In this document: positions 33,252-41,610 of the stretch, piece by piece
How the letters are laid out: the number at the start of each line of letters is the position of its first letter
Position numbering within the stretch: the first letter of the stretch is position 1
Source of the DNA: Kaistia hirudinis
GTDB lineage: Bacteria; Pseudomonadota; Alphaproteobacteria; Rhizobiales; Kaistiaceae
DNA length: 64,000 nucleotides
Direction: 5' to 3'
Assembly: GCF_014196455.1 (NCBI RefSeq)
Contig: NZ_JACIDS010000005.1
Coordinates: 124,001-188,000, forward strand
Made by a program: the position numbers and the translations under genes
The notes under the pieces: generated by a model
Databases searched by the model: none
The model's input: the letters and a program-made list of their open reading frames with translations, nothing else
Told to the model about the DNA's origin: nothing

Positions 33252-34769
33252 TCAACCCTCGATCCCGCGCGCCGCGCAGACGGCGCGCAGATAGCCGACC
33301 GGATCGCCTGAAAGCAGACCCGACAGCCGCTCCGTCACCATCGTGCGAAATACTGCGCTTCCCGCCAACTCGGCGGTGAAGATCGTATCGATCGCGATGA
33401 TCGCCCCGGCGAGCGCCTTCGGATCATGGCCGATCCGGTCGGCGAGGCCTGCGACCCGCGCGGCATAGGGGTCCTCCACCCGCCACGCGCTGCCGAACCG
33501 CGCGGAGGCGCGGATGAGATAGGCCATCCAGGCTGCAACCGGCACCGACAGCAGCTCGATCCCCTCCCCGCGCCGAAGCCGGTCGCGGATCGGATTGAGG
33601 ATGCGCTGGACGATCTTCTGCGAGCCGTCGGTCGCGATCTGGTGGTTACGATGCCGGATCGCGGTATTACGGAGCCGCGCGAGGCTCTGCTCGACATAGG
33701 CCAGCGGATCGACGCCGGGCACCGGCTGCAGCGTCGGCAGGCTCTCCTCGACCAGCATGCGGCGGATGAAACCCGCGAGCAGCGGATCGGCCATGTCATC
33801 GCAGGTATATTCGAGCCCGGCGAAGACGCCGAGATAGCAGAGCGTCGACTGCGCGCCATTGAGGATGCGCATCTTCAGATGCTCGAACGCCTCGACATCG
33901 TCGACGAAGCCGGCGCCGACTCGATTCCAGCCCGGAAAGCGCCCGGCAAAACGCTGCTCGATCACCCATTGGCGGAACGGCTCACCAACGACCACGGCCC
34001 GATCGGCATAGCCGAGATGGCTCTCGACAAAAGCGAGATCGGCCTCGGACGTCGCCGGCGCGATCCGGTCGACCATGGTGGACGGGAACGCGACATTCGC
34101 CCCGATCCAATTGGCGAGCTGGCCGCCCCTCCGCTCCGCGAGCGTGGCAACCACCGTCTTGAGGACAGCGCCGTTCGACGGGATGTTGTCGCAGCTCATG
34201 ACGGTGACCGGGCGCCCATGCGTCGCCATCCGCTGCTCCAGCGCCCGTAGGAGGATGCCAGGAACGCTCCGCGGCGCCTCGGGATGCGCGAGATCATGCA
34301 TGATGTCGGGCGCCGTCTCGTCGAGAACGCCGCTCGCCGGCCGATGGCAATAGCCCTTCTCGGTGATGGTCAGCGAGATCACGTCGATCTCCCCCGACGC
34401 GAGAACGCCGAGCGCCGGCGCGGGATCGTCCTGGCTGTCGACGACGCGGACGATCGATCCGATCACCCGCGGCTCGACGCGCTCATTCTCGCGCAGTAGC
34501 CGCGTATAGAGCCCGTCCTGCCGCCCGAGCGTATCGGCCAGCACCGGCGGGCGCACATTGATGCCGATTATGCCCCAGCGGCCGAACTCCACGCCCAGCA
34601 GATCGTCCGTGAATTCCGCCTGATGCGCGCGATGGAAGGCGCCGACGCCGATATGCGCGATCCCCGGAGCGAGTGCCGCGCGATCATAGGCCGGAGCCGC
34701 CACACCGGCCGGCAATTGGCCGAGCAATCCATTCCCGAGGGTGGGGACCGGCCGAGGCGCCGCACTCAC
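33252..34769 (-). CDS. Mannitol dehydrogenase family oxidoreductase
   Basis: 505 residues, long-chain polyol dehydrogenase family (mannitol 2-dehydrogenase, fructuronate/tagaturonate reductase, D-arabinitol dehydrogenase). The N-terminus IAHIGVGAFHRAHQAEF is the NAD-binding signature, followed by VMSCDNIPSNGAVLK and MKIRILNGAQS-like LKMRILNGAQSTLCYLG. Likely NAD-dependent interconversion of a hexitol or pentitol with its ketose. Together with the RpiR gene upstream and transporter downstream, it suggests polyol use. Confidence 0.9.
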   Translation of the reverse strand: MSAAPRPVPTLGNGLLGQLPAGVAAPAYDRAALAPGIAHIGVGAFHRAHQAEFTDDLLGVEFGRWGIIGINVRPPVLADTLGRQDGLYTRLLRENERVEPRVIGSIVRVVDSQDDPAPALGVLASGEIDVISLTITEKGYCHRPASGVLDETAPDIMHDLAHPEAPRSVPGILLRALEQRMATHGRPVTVMSCDNIPSNGAVLKTVVATLAERRGGQLANWIGANVAFPSTMVDRIAPATSEADLAFVESHLGYADRAVVVGEPFRQWVIEQRFAGRFPGWNRVGAGFVDDVEAFEHLKMRILNGAQSTLCYLGVFAGLEYTCDDMADPLLAGFIRRMLVEESLPTLQPVPGVDPLAYVEQSLARLRNTAIRHRNHQIATDGSQKIVQRILNPIRDRLRRGEGIELLSVPVAAWMAYLIRASARFGSAWRVEDPYAARVAGLADRIGHDPKALAGAIIAIDTIFTAELAGSAVFRTMVTERLSGLLSGDPVGYLRAVCAARGIEG

Positions 34770-34835
34770 GAGGCCACTCCCCCGGCCTTGGCCGGCCGGC
34801 CGACACGCGTTTCCATCTTCCCGTCCAGAATTATG

Positions 34836-34847
34836 TTTCTATTTTTT
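34836..34847 (-). promoter_or_regulatory. Possible RpiR-family operator motif, copy 1
   Basis: On the minus strand this reads AAAAAATAGAAA, upstream of the polyol dehydrogenase gene. The same 12 bases occur at 35847-35858 in front of the RpiR gene and the divergent oxidoreductase gene. A TTCCA-N3-TGGAA dyad (34846-34858) overlaps it here. Confidence 0.45.
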
Positions 34848-34874
34848 CCATCATGGAATGCCGATTTCCGCCTG

Positions 34875-35816
34875 TCAACGGCTCGCCTGCGCCAGTGCAC
34901 GCCGCGCGACGATGCCATGCACCAGCGCCATGCCGACGGCGAGCGACGCCGCCAGCGACCGGAAGCCGCCGAATTCGGATTCGACGACCTCGATCCATGT
35001 GTCGGACAGTTCCACCAGAGGGCTGAAGGTCGAATCCGTGATCGTGACGATCGCAGCGTTGCGCTCATGGGCGACGGCGACGAGATCCGGCGTGATCGAA
35101 TTATACGGGCTGAAGCTCACCGCCAGCACCGCGTCGCCGCGGCCGATGCAGCCCATCTGGTCGAGGGCGGTCGAACCGACATTGTCGACCAGCACATTGC
35201 GCACGCCCTGCTGGGCGAGTGTCAGCGAAAGATAGGTCGTGACCGGAAAGGCCCGCTTGCTGCCGACGAGATAGATGAGGTCGGCCGCCGCCAGCACCTC
35301 GACCATGCGGGCGAAATTCGCCGCTTCGAGCCCCTCGCCGATCCGGGCGAGCGAAGCCTGCGACGCGGCGACGAGGCCGTTCAGGAAATGGAGGTCGGGA
35401 TCGGTCTCGTCTTGTTCCCGACGGTCGCCACCCTCCCCGCCGCGCGCCTCCGGCCAGGAGGCCTTGACGTGTTCCTTGAACAGCGCCTGGAAATCCGAAA
35501 ATCCCGCATAGCCGAAGATTTGCGCGAAGCGGACCAGGGTCGAGGGCTGGACGCCGGCCTTCTCGGCCACCTGCACGATGGTGCCGAGCGCGACCTCGCC
35601 GGGATATTGCCACAGGAAGATCGCGACCTGACGCAGCCGCTTCGGAAAATGAATGGTGCCCGAGGAGAGGACCGCGCGCAGCTCCTCATAGGTGCGGGGC
35701 TTGGCATAGCCGAGCGCGGCGCGCGCGGCCTCCTTCTTGCCTGTCTTCGGACCGTCCTCGGTCATGGCGCGCTCCGGTCCCGTTCCCGCACCGGCCTCGT
35801 CCGCCGGCGCGCGCAT
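34875..35816 (-). CDS. RpiR/MurR family transcriptional regulator
   Basis: 313 residues: an N-terminal HTH_6 domain (LRQVAIFLWQYPGEVALGTIVQVAEKAGVQPSTLVRFAQ region) and a C-terminal SIS sugar-phosphate-sensing domain (DLIYLVGSKRAFPVTTYL; GDAVLAVSFSPYNSITPDL). Such regulators sense a phosphosugar or related intermediate. Its position between the divergent Gfo/Idh gene and the polyol locus makes it the likely local regulator, acting through the motif noted in both intergenic regions. Confidence 0.92.
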   Translation of the reverse strand: MRAPADEAGAGTGPERAMTEDGPKTGKKEAARAALGYAKPRTYEELRAVLSSGTIHFPKRLRQVAIFLWQYPGEVALGTIVQVAEKAGVQPSTLVRFAQIFGYAGFSDFQALFKEHVKASWPEARGGEGGDRREQDETDPDLHFLNGLVAASQASLARIGEGLEAANFARMVEVLAAADLIYLVGSKRAFPVTTYLSLTLAQQGVRNVLVDNVGSTALDQMGCIGRGDAVLAVSFSPYNSITPDLVAVAHERNAAIVTITDSTFSPLVELSDTWIEVVESEFGGFRSLAASLAVGMALVHGIVARRALAQASR

Positions 35817-35846
35817 TGTTCTCTCGGCACTTCCATTTCACAATCC

Positions 35847-35858
35847 AAAAAATAGAAA
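35847..35858 (+). promoter_or_regulatory. Possible RpiR-family operator motif, copy 2
   Basis: AAAAAATAGAAA lies in the 105-bp divergent region between the RpiR gene and the Gfo/Idh gene, an AT-rich island in GC-rich DNA. It matches copy 1 exactly over 12 bases, in the opposite orientation. Confidence 0.45.
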
Positions 35859-35921
35859 TCCTCTTCGATATCGGAGAGGCGCGCGTTATGGTCGGCGCCT
35901 TCGGAGGAGGAGATCGAGAAA

Positions 35922-37106
35922 ATGGTCTATGCAACGGCCGATGGATCCGCGCTCGCGCGTCTGCGGATCGGCATGGTGGGCGGCGGGCGGAACGCCTTCA
36001 TCGGCGCCGTCCATCGTTTCGCGATGCGCCTTGACGACAAGATCGCTTTGGTCGCCGGCGCGCTCTCGTCCGACCCGGAAAATGCCGCGGCCTCGGCCGC
36101 CGATCTCGGCCTCGCGCCCGAGCGCAGCTATGCCGATTATCGCGCAATGGCCCGCGCCGAGGCGGCGCGGCCGGACGGCATCGAGGCCGTCGTCATCGTC
36201 ACGCCGAACCATCTGCATGCGCCGATCGCCACCGCCTTCCTCGAGGCCGGCATCGACGTCATCTGCGACAAGCCGCTCTCGACGACGCTCGACGAAGCGC
36301 GGGCGCTGGTCGAATTGACGGCGGCCCGTCGCCGCAAGCTGCTGGTGACGCTCAACAACACCGGCTATGCCATGGTCCGCCAGGCGCGCGAAATGGTCGC
36401 CTCCGGCGAACTCGGCCGGATCGTCGCGGTCCATGCGGCCTATGTTCAGGATTGGCTGACCCAGCCCATCGACGCCGACGGCCAGAAGCAGGCCGAATGG
36501 CGCACCGATCCGGCCCGCGCCGGCCAATCTGCCGTGCTGGCCGATATCGGCGTGCATGCCTTTAACCTCGCCTGCTTCGTTTCCGGACAACAGGCGGAGA
36601 CGGTCGCGGCCGATCTGTTCACGGCCGTGCCAGGCCGGCGGCTCGACGACAACGCCAATGTGCTGGTGCGCTGGACGGGCGGCGCGCGCGGAACGATCCT
36701 CGCCAGCCAGACCTCGCCCGGCCACTACAATGATCTCTCCGTGCGGATCTATGGCGAGAAGGCCGGCCTCGAATGGCGCGGCACCGAGCCCGAGGCGCTG
36801 CGCTTCTCGCCCTTCGGCGAGGACAGCCGCACCATCATCCGCGGCGGTCATGGCTCTGGCGCCGCGGCGCGCCGCGTGTCGCGCATGCCGGCGGCCCATC
36901 CCGAGGGCTATATCGAGGCCTTCGCCAATCTCTATCGCGACGCAGCCGAAATCATCCAGGCGCATCGCGCTGGCGCCGCCATCGACCCGGCCCTCTCGGC
37001 GCTGGTGCCCGACGTCACCGACGGCGCGCGGGGCGTCCAGTTCGTGGCGGCGGCGGTCGAATCGAACGCGGCCGGCGGCGCCTGGACGAGCGCGCGCTTC
37101 GGCTGA
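35922..37106 (+). CDS. Gfo/Idh/MocA family oxidoreductase
   Basis: 394 residues with an N-terminal NAD(P)-binding fold (LRIGMVGGGRNAFIGAVH), EAVVIVTPNHLHAP, and the family motif DVICDKPLSTTLDEA. The C-terminal domain contains GQSAVLADIGVHAFNLACF, with the Asp/His pair seen in catalysis. Members oxidise sugars, inositols and related compounds. A strong Shine-Dalgarno (GGAGGAGGAG near 35905) precedes ATG 35922. Transcribed divergently from the RpiR gene. Confidence 0.93.
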   Translation: MVYATADGSALARLRIGMVGGGRNAFIGAVHRFAMRLDDKIALVAGALSSDPENAAASAADLGLAPERSYADYRAMARAEAARPDGIEAVVIVTPNHLHAPIATAFLEAGIDVICDKPLSTTLDEARALVELTAARRRKLLVTLNNTGYAMVRQAREMVASGELGRIVAVHAAYVQDWLTQPIDADGQKQAEWRTDPARAGQSAVLADIGVHAFNLACFVSGQQAETVAADLFTAVPGRRLDDNANVLVRWTGGARGTILASQTSPGHYNDLSVRIYGEKAGLEWRGTEPEALRFSPFGEDSRTIIRGGHGSGAAARRVSRMPAAHPEGYIEAFANLYRDAAEIIQAHRAGAAIDPALSALVPDVTDGARGVQFVAAAVESNAAGGAWTSARFG

Positions 37107-37116
37107 CGCGGCTTAC

Positions 37117-37144
37117 GGGCGGCGGCATTCCCGCCGCCCTCTTT
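37117..37144. terminator. Terminator between convergent genes
   Basis: GGGCGGCGG and CCGCCGCCC (37117-37125, 37131-37139) form a perfect 9-bp stem with a 5-nt loop and TCTTT after it on the plus strand. It ends the Gfo/Idh transcript. Confidence 0.72.
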
Positions 37145-37172
37145 GTCGATCGACGATCCCGGCGATCCGTTC

Positions 37173-38201
37173 TCAGCGGCGGCGGAATGCGGCGTAGCCG
37201 CCATCGGCGTCGTAGAGATAGTCAAAGCCGTAGAGGAAGTGGAAGCCGGTGTTGACGAAGGTGCGCTCGTCTGACGTGTGCAGGAAGATGCGATCCGGCG
37301 CCATCCGCGCCGCCACATCGCCCACCTTGAAGTCGTAGAGCGGCGTGCTCGCCGTCTCGTCGCCAACTGCGATCGAGACCGCCGTGCCATCCGGCAAGGG
37401 AACCGCCGGAGCCTGCGCGGGCGGCGCGGTCATGTACATGTCGCCGACGCCGGTATCGACCAGCATCGAGCCGCAGGCCGCCGGCATCTGGCCGCCGATC
37501 GAGATGCAGGCCGGAATGCCAGCCCAATCGTCGACCTTGTTCATCTTCTTGAGCTTGATGAAGCGGAAATCGCCTTCGGCCGCCGCCGAGGTCAGGCCGA
37601 TATGGATGCCCTCGGCCGTGACGACATAGCCTCTGCGCTGGTTCGCGGTCGACGTGATCTGGAGCAGCGGATTCTTGTCACGCGTGCTTTGCGCCTGCGC
37701 GTCGCGTTCCCGGCCGAAGCCGATACCGACCATGGCCGTATGACGCGGATCATCGCTCGGCTCGCAGCGCCGCGCCGTTTCCGTGCAGGCGATCCGCGTG
37801 ATCGCGAGCACGGGCATGGGCGCTGTCGTCACCGAGGCGCCATCGGCGCCGACGAGGGTCAGCGGCGTCGTGACCCACTGCCCCAGCATGATCCGGCCGG
37901 AGCTCGTATAGGTCAGCTTGCCATCGCCGATGACCGGCAGCTGGTCGAAGTTCGGAAGCAGCGCCGCCGCCACGACGACACCGGTCGAGCCGGTATCGAG
38001 CGTCGCCGAGATCGTGCGCCCGCCGAAGGAAAGCCCGACATGCGGGCTGCGGCGGATCTCGCCGTCGCGGGCATTCAGGAAGCGCAGGAACGTCGTGGCG
38101 CTGAACGCGGAATAATCGGGCCGCGACACCTCCTGCGCCGAAGCAGGCGCGGCGATGAGCAGCGGGAGAAGTGCAAGCGCGAGGCGACGAAACGACATCA
38201 T
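37173..38201 (-). CDS. Secreted pepsin-like aspartic protease candidate
   Basis: 342 residues with a signal peptide ending near Ala22 (AAPASAQ). It has two Asp-Thr-Gly motifs: LDTGSTG with Asp69 and VDTGVGD with Asp249, 180 residues apart. In pepsin the two catalytic Asp residues (32 and 215) are 183 apart, each in a D-T/S-G motif within one bilobed chain. Hydrophobic-hydrophobic-Gly patterns follow (PMVGIGFG-like AMVGIGFG). I infer a bacterial A1-like fold; a non-catalytic beta-sandwich relative is also possible. Two Cys pairs may form disulfides. Expected in the periplasm. Confidence 0.6.
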   Translation of the reverse strand: MMSFRRLALALLPLLIAAPASAQEVSRPDYSAFSATTFLRFLNARDGEIRRSPHVGLSFGGRTISATLDTGSTGVVVAAALLPNFDQLPVIGDGKLTYTSSGRIMLGQWVTTPLTLVGADGASVTTAPMPVLAITRIACTETARRCEPSDDPRHTAMVGIGFGRERDAQAQSTRDKNPLLQITSTANQRRGYVVTAEGIHIGLTSAAAEGDFRFIKLKKMNKVDDWAGIPACISIGGQMPAACGSMLVDTGVGDMYMTAPPAQAPAVPLPDGTAVSIAVGDETASTPLYDFKVGDVAARMAPDRIFLHTSDERTFVNTGFHFLYGFDYLYDADGGYAAFRRR

Positions 38202-38207
38202 CGCGAC

Positions 38208-38897
38208 TCAGCCCTGCTTCGGCAGATAGTGGCTGATCGCGTGGGCTAGGCCCGGCACGGTCATCGTCTGCAGCCAGACCCGGCCGGGACCGGTCAGCTT
38301 GGCCATGAAGAGATCGCCCGTGGCGAAGAAGGTGCTGCGGATGCCGCGCATCGTCGTCATCTCGAAGCCGACGCCCTCGTCGAACAGGCCGACATGACCC
38401 GGATGGACATGGATCGATTGCCCGGCCGCGAGGTCATACTTCACGATCTCGCCGCCGAGCTCGACGAACGCCTTGCCCTCGCCGGCAATCTTCTGCAGCA
38501 CGAAACCCTCGCCGCCGAAAAGGCCCGCGCCGAGATTCTGCTGCAGCGCTCCCGAAAGCTGGATGCCGGGCGAGCCGCAGAGAAAGCCGTGCCGGTGCAC
38601 GATATAGGCGCTGCGCCCGACATCGAGCTCAACGATTTCGCCGGGAAGATGCGCGGCGAAACCGAGCGAGCCGGGACCGTTCTCGGCCCGCATCTCGGTC
38701 ATCACGATGCCGCCTCCGGAAACCGCCCGGCTCACCATGCCGAACAAGCCGCCGCTGCCGCCCGCGCTCCCCGACGTATGCAGCGCCACGCCGCCCGCGA
38801 TCCACGAAAGCTGCTCCGGCGCGCCAATGACCGACTCGCCGGCGGCGAGCTCGACCTCGAGCACGGGAAGAACGGTACCAACGATTTTCGTTTGCAT
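38208..38897 (-). CDS. AIM24 / TIGR00266 family protein
   Basis: 229 residues from ATG 38897, with GGAG 9 nt upstream. A beta-rich, Gly-rich protein with AGGVALHTSGSAGG, GGEGFVLQKIAGEGKAFVE and LFMAKLTGPGRVWLQTM, the hallmarks of the AIM24 (TIGR00266) family, named after a yeast mitochondrial protein. The molecular role in bacteria is unknown. Ends 6 bp before the DTG protein gene on the same strand, so they may be co-transcribed. Confidence 0.88.
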   Translation of the reverse strand: MQTKIVGTVLPVLEVELAAGESVIGAPEQLSWIAGGVALHTSGSAGGSGGLFGMVSRAVSGGGIVMTEMRAENGPGSLGFAAHLPGEIVELDVGRSAYIVHRHGFLCGSPGIQLSGALQQNLGAGLFGGEGFVLQKIAGEGKAFVELGGEIVKYDLAAGQSIHVHPGHVGLFDEGVGFEMTTMRGIRSTFFATGDLFMAKLTGPGRVWLQTMTVPGLAHAISHYLPKQG

Positions 38898-39033
38898 GGT
38901 CGAACTCCAGCCAATTCCACAAGCCGGCGCCCATGCTATCGGGCGCGGCTTAACACCGGCTTGGACAGTTCGATACAAATGCAACGAGAGCGCGAAAAGC
39001 GCTCGACAAGTTCATATGCAGCCAAGGGAAATT

Positions 39034-39109
39034 TGGTGGGTGCACTAGGGATCGAACCTAGGACAAGCTGATTAAGAGTCAGCTGCTCTACCAACTGAGC
39101 TATGCACCC
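39034..39109 (-). tRNA. tRNA-Lys (anticodon CTT)
   Basis: A 76-nt cloverleaf on the minus strand: acceptor GGGTGCA / TGCACCC, D-loop AGCTCAGTTGGTAGAGC, anticodon loop CTCTTAA with anticodon CTT (reads AAG), T-loop GGTTCGATCC, and an encoded CCA end (39034-39036). No integrase or duplicated tRNA end lies nearby, so it is not acting as a visible insertion site. Confidence 0.97.
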
Positions 39110-39317
39110 GCCGCGCAGCGGCGCTTGGCCGTGCGGAACGAGGCGGTGTGTAGCAAAGCCGATCGGGCCTGTCCAGCGTCGATTGATCTGGCCTGTGCAT
39201 ATCTTTTGATGCGCTGGCCTCCTGCCGGTCCCGTCGTCATCCCGACGTCATCGGCGACGTCTAGTGCCTTCACGGCACTGCCAAATCCCCGACGGACAGA
39301 CGAAGATTGGACGCCCC

Positions 39318-41528
39318 ATGCTGAAGCCCTTGCTCCGCGGTACGCTCGCCGCGACATTGCTCGCCGGAACCAGCCTCGCCGCGCTCGCCGCAGAGAATTT
39401 CAACCGCATCGCGACATTCCACGTCGTCGACAATCTCCCGTCCGGCGCCGACGCCGCCAAGGCGACGGTCGCCGAGATCATCACCGCGACCGCCGATGGC
39501 AAGACGCTCGTCTATACGGACAGCCCCGGCAACCGCATCGGCCTCATCGACATCACCGACCCGAAGGCCCCGAAGGGCGCCGGCACGGTCGCGCTGGGCG
39601 GCGAGCCGACCTCGACCGTCGTCGCAGGTGGCCTCGCGCTGGTCGGCGTCGTGACGTCGAAATCCAAGGCCGAGCCGTCGGGCCATCTCGCCATGGTCGA
39701 CCTCGCGACCAAGGCCGTGACGGCCACCTGCGATCTCGGCGGCCAGCCCGATTCGCTGGCAAAGAGCCCGGACGGCAAGTTCCTCGCCATAGCGATCGAG
39801 AATGAGCGCGACGAGGACGTGAATGACGGCGCCCTGCCCCAGCTTCCGGCCGGCAATCTGACGCTGTTCTCGATCGGCGCCGACGGCTCGGTCGATTGCG
39901 CGACGAAGAAGATCGTCGACGTCACCGGCCTTTCCGGTGTTTCGCCGGAGGATCCGGAACCGGAATTCGTCGACTTCAACGATGCGGGCCAGGTCGTGCT
40001 GACGCTGCAGGAGAACAACGCGATCGCCATCGTCGATGCGGCGAGCGGCAAGATCGTGAAGGACTTCTCCGCCAACACCGTCGATCTCGACGGCATCGAC
40101 ACCAAGAAGGACGGCGTCATCGACCTTTCCGGCAAGATGGAAGGCGTCGCGCGCGAGCCGGACGGCGTGCAGTGGATCGATGCGGAGCACTTCGTCACGG
40201 CGAACGAGGGCGACTGGAAGGGCGGCAGCCGCGGCTTCACCATCTTCAAGACGGATGGCACGGTCGACTATGACAGCGGCACCGCCTTCGAATACGAAAC
40301 CGTCCGCCTCGGCCACTATCCCGAGAAGCGCAACAAGAAGGGCAACGAGCCGGAAGGCGCCGAGGTCGCGACCTTCGGCGCTGACCGGCTGATCTTCATC
40401 GGCTCCGAGCGCGCCTCGCTCGTCGGCGTCTTCAAGGATGAGGGCGCCGGCAAGGCCCCGACCTTCCTGCAGGCGCTACCGGGCGGCATCGGCCCGGAAG
40501 GCCTGCTCGCGATCCCCGACCGCAATCTCTTCGTGACCGCCGCGGAAAACGATCTGCGCGAGGACGGCCTGATCGGCTCCGTCGTGACGATCTATGAGCG
40601 CTCCGACGCCCCGGCCGCCTACCCCACGATCGTCTCCGCCGACAAGGACGGCAAGCCGATCGGCTGGGCCGCGCTCTCCGGCACGGTCGGCGATGCCAAG
40701 ACGCCGGGCAAGCTCTACGCCGTCATCGACAGCGCGCAGTCGATCGGCCGCATCCTGACCATCGATGCGACGCAGACGCCCGCCCTGATCGCGGACGAGC
40801 TCGTCGTGACCAAGGGCGGCAAGCCGGCCGAGAATCTCGACCTCGAGGGCATCGCGCTCGCCTCCGATGGCGGCTTCTGGCTGGCATCCGAGGGCAACCC
40901 GGAACGCGAGAAGAACAAGACGCAGTCGACGCTCGTCCGCGTCGACGCCAAGGGCGAGGTGGTCGAGGAGATCGCGCTGCCCGAGTCGCTCGCCGCCAAT
41001 GCGACGCGCTTCGGCTTCGAGGGCGTCACCGTGACCGGCTCGGGCGCCGACGAGACGGTCTGGCTCGCCGTCCAGCGCGAATGGAAGGACGACCCGAAGG
41101 GCTTCACCAAGCTGCTGGCCTATAAGCCGGCGACCAAGGAATGGGGCGCGGTCCACTATCCGCTCGACAAGGCGCCGAAGGGCTGGGTCGGCCTCTCCGA
41201 GCTGACGGCCGTGCCGGGCGGCTTCGTCGTCATCGAGCGCGACAATCAGGTCGGGCGCGACGCGGCGATCAAGAAGCTCGTCTTCGTGCCGATGGCCGGC
41301 GTGACCCCTGCCCCGCTCGGCGGCGAACTGCCGAAGGTCGAGAAGAAGGACCTCGTCGACCTGCTTCCGGCGCTCGCGGCGCCCAAGGGCTATGTGCTCG
41401 ACAAGGTCGAGAGCTTCGCGATCGACGCGGACGGCAATGCCTTCGTGATCACCGACAATGACGGCGTCGACGACCATTCCGGCGAGACGCAGTTCATCCG
41501 CCTCGGCAAGGTCGCGCTGCCGATGTAG
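39318..41528 (+). CDS. Esterase-like activity of phytase family protein
   Basis: 736 residues from ATG 39318, where the signal peptide starts (MLKPLLRGTLAATLLAGTSLAALAA). The N-terminal half looks like a beta-propeller (repeats such as SLAKSPDGKFLAIAIENE). The C-terminal half carries the phytase-like esterase pattern (NLDLEGIALASDGGFWLASEGNP; RFGFEGVTVTGSG; ESFAIDADGNAFVITDNDGVDD). Expected in the periplasm. Substrate unproved; organic phosphate esters are the family expectation. A terminator follows. Confidence 0.85.
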   Translation: MLKPLLRGTLAATLLAGTSLAALAAENFNRIATFHVVDNLPSGADAAKATVAEIITATADGKTLVYTDSPGNRIGLIDITDPKAPKGAGTVALGGEPTSTVVAGGLALVGVVTSKSKAEPSGHLAMVDLATKAVTATCDLGGQPDSLAKSPDGKFLAIAIENERDEDVNDGALPQLPAGNLTLFSIGADGSVDCATKKIVDVTGLSGVSPEDPEPEFVDFNDAGQVVLTLQENNAIAIVDAASGKIVKDFSANTVDLDGIDTKKDGVIDLSGKMEGVAREPDGVQWIDAEHFVTANEGDWKGGSRGFTIFKTDGTVDYDSGTAFEYETVRLGHYPEKRNKKGNEPEGAEVATFGADRLIFIGSERASLVGVFKDEGAGKAPTFLQALPGGIGPEGLLAIPDRNLFVTAAENDLREDGLIGSVVTIYERSDAPAAYPTIVSADKDGKPIGWAALSGTVGDAKTPGKLYAVIDSAQSIGRILTIDATQTPALIADELVVTKGGKPAENLDLEGIALASDGGFWLASEGNPEREKNKTQSTLVRVDAKGEVVEEIALPESLAANATRFGFEGVTVTGSGADETVWLAVQREWKDDPKGFTKLLAYKPATKEWGAVHYPLDKAPKGWVGLSELTAVPGGFVVIERDNQVGRDAAIKKLVFVPMAGVTPAPLGGELPKVEKKDLVDLLPALAAPKGYVLDKVESFAIDADGNAFVITDNDGVDDHSGETQFIRLGKVALPM

Positions 41529-41553
41529 TCGCAGCGCTCCCGACCGGAACGAG

Positions 41554-41585
41554 AAAGGGCGGCGTCATCGACGCGGCCCTTTTTC
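41554..41585 (+). terminator. Rho-independent terminator
   Basis: AAAGGGCGGCGTC pairs with GACGCGGCCCTTT (one mismatch) around ATC, followed by further T residues. It ends the phytase-like gene. Confidence 0.8.
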
Positions 41586-41610
41586 ATGGTCCGGACTGAA
41601 GCCGGCGGTC

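Noticed and set aside
39034-39109. tRNA-Lys as an integration site of a mobile island
   Set aside because: No integrase, no repeated tRNA 3' end, and ordinary housekeeping genes on both sides.
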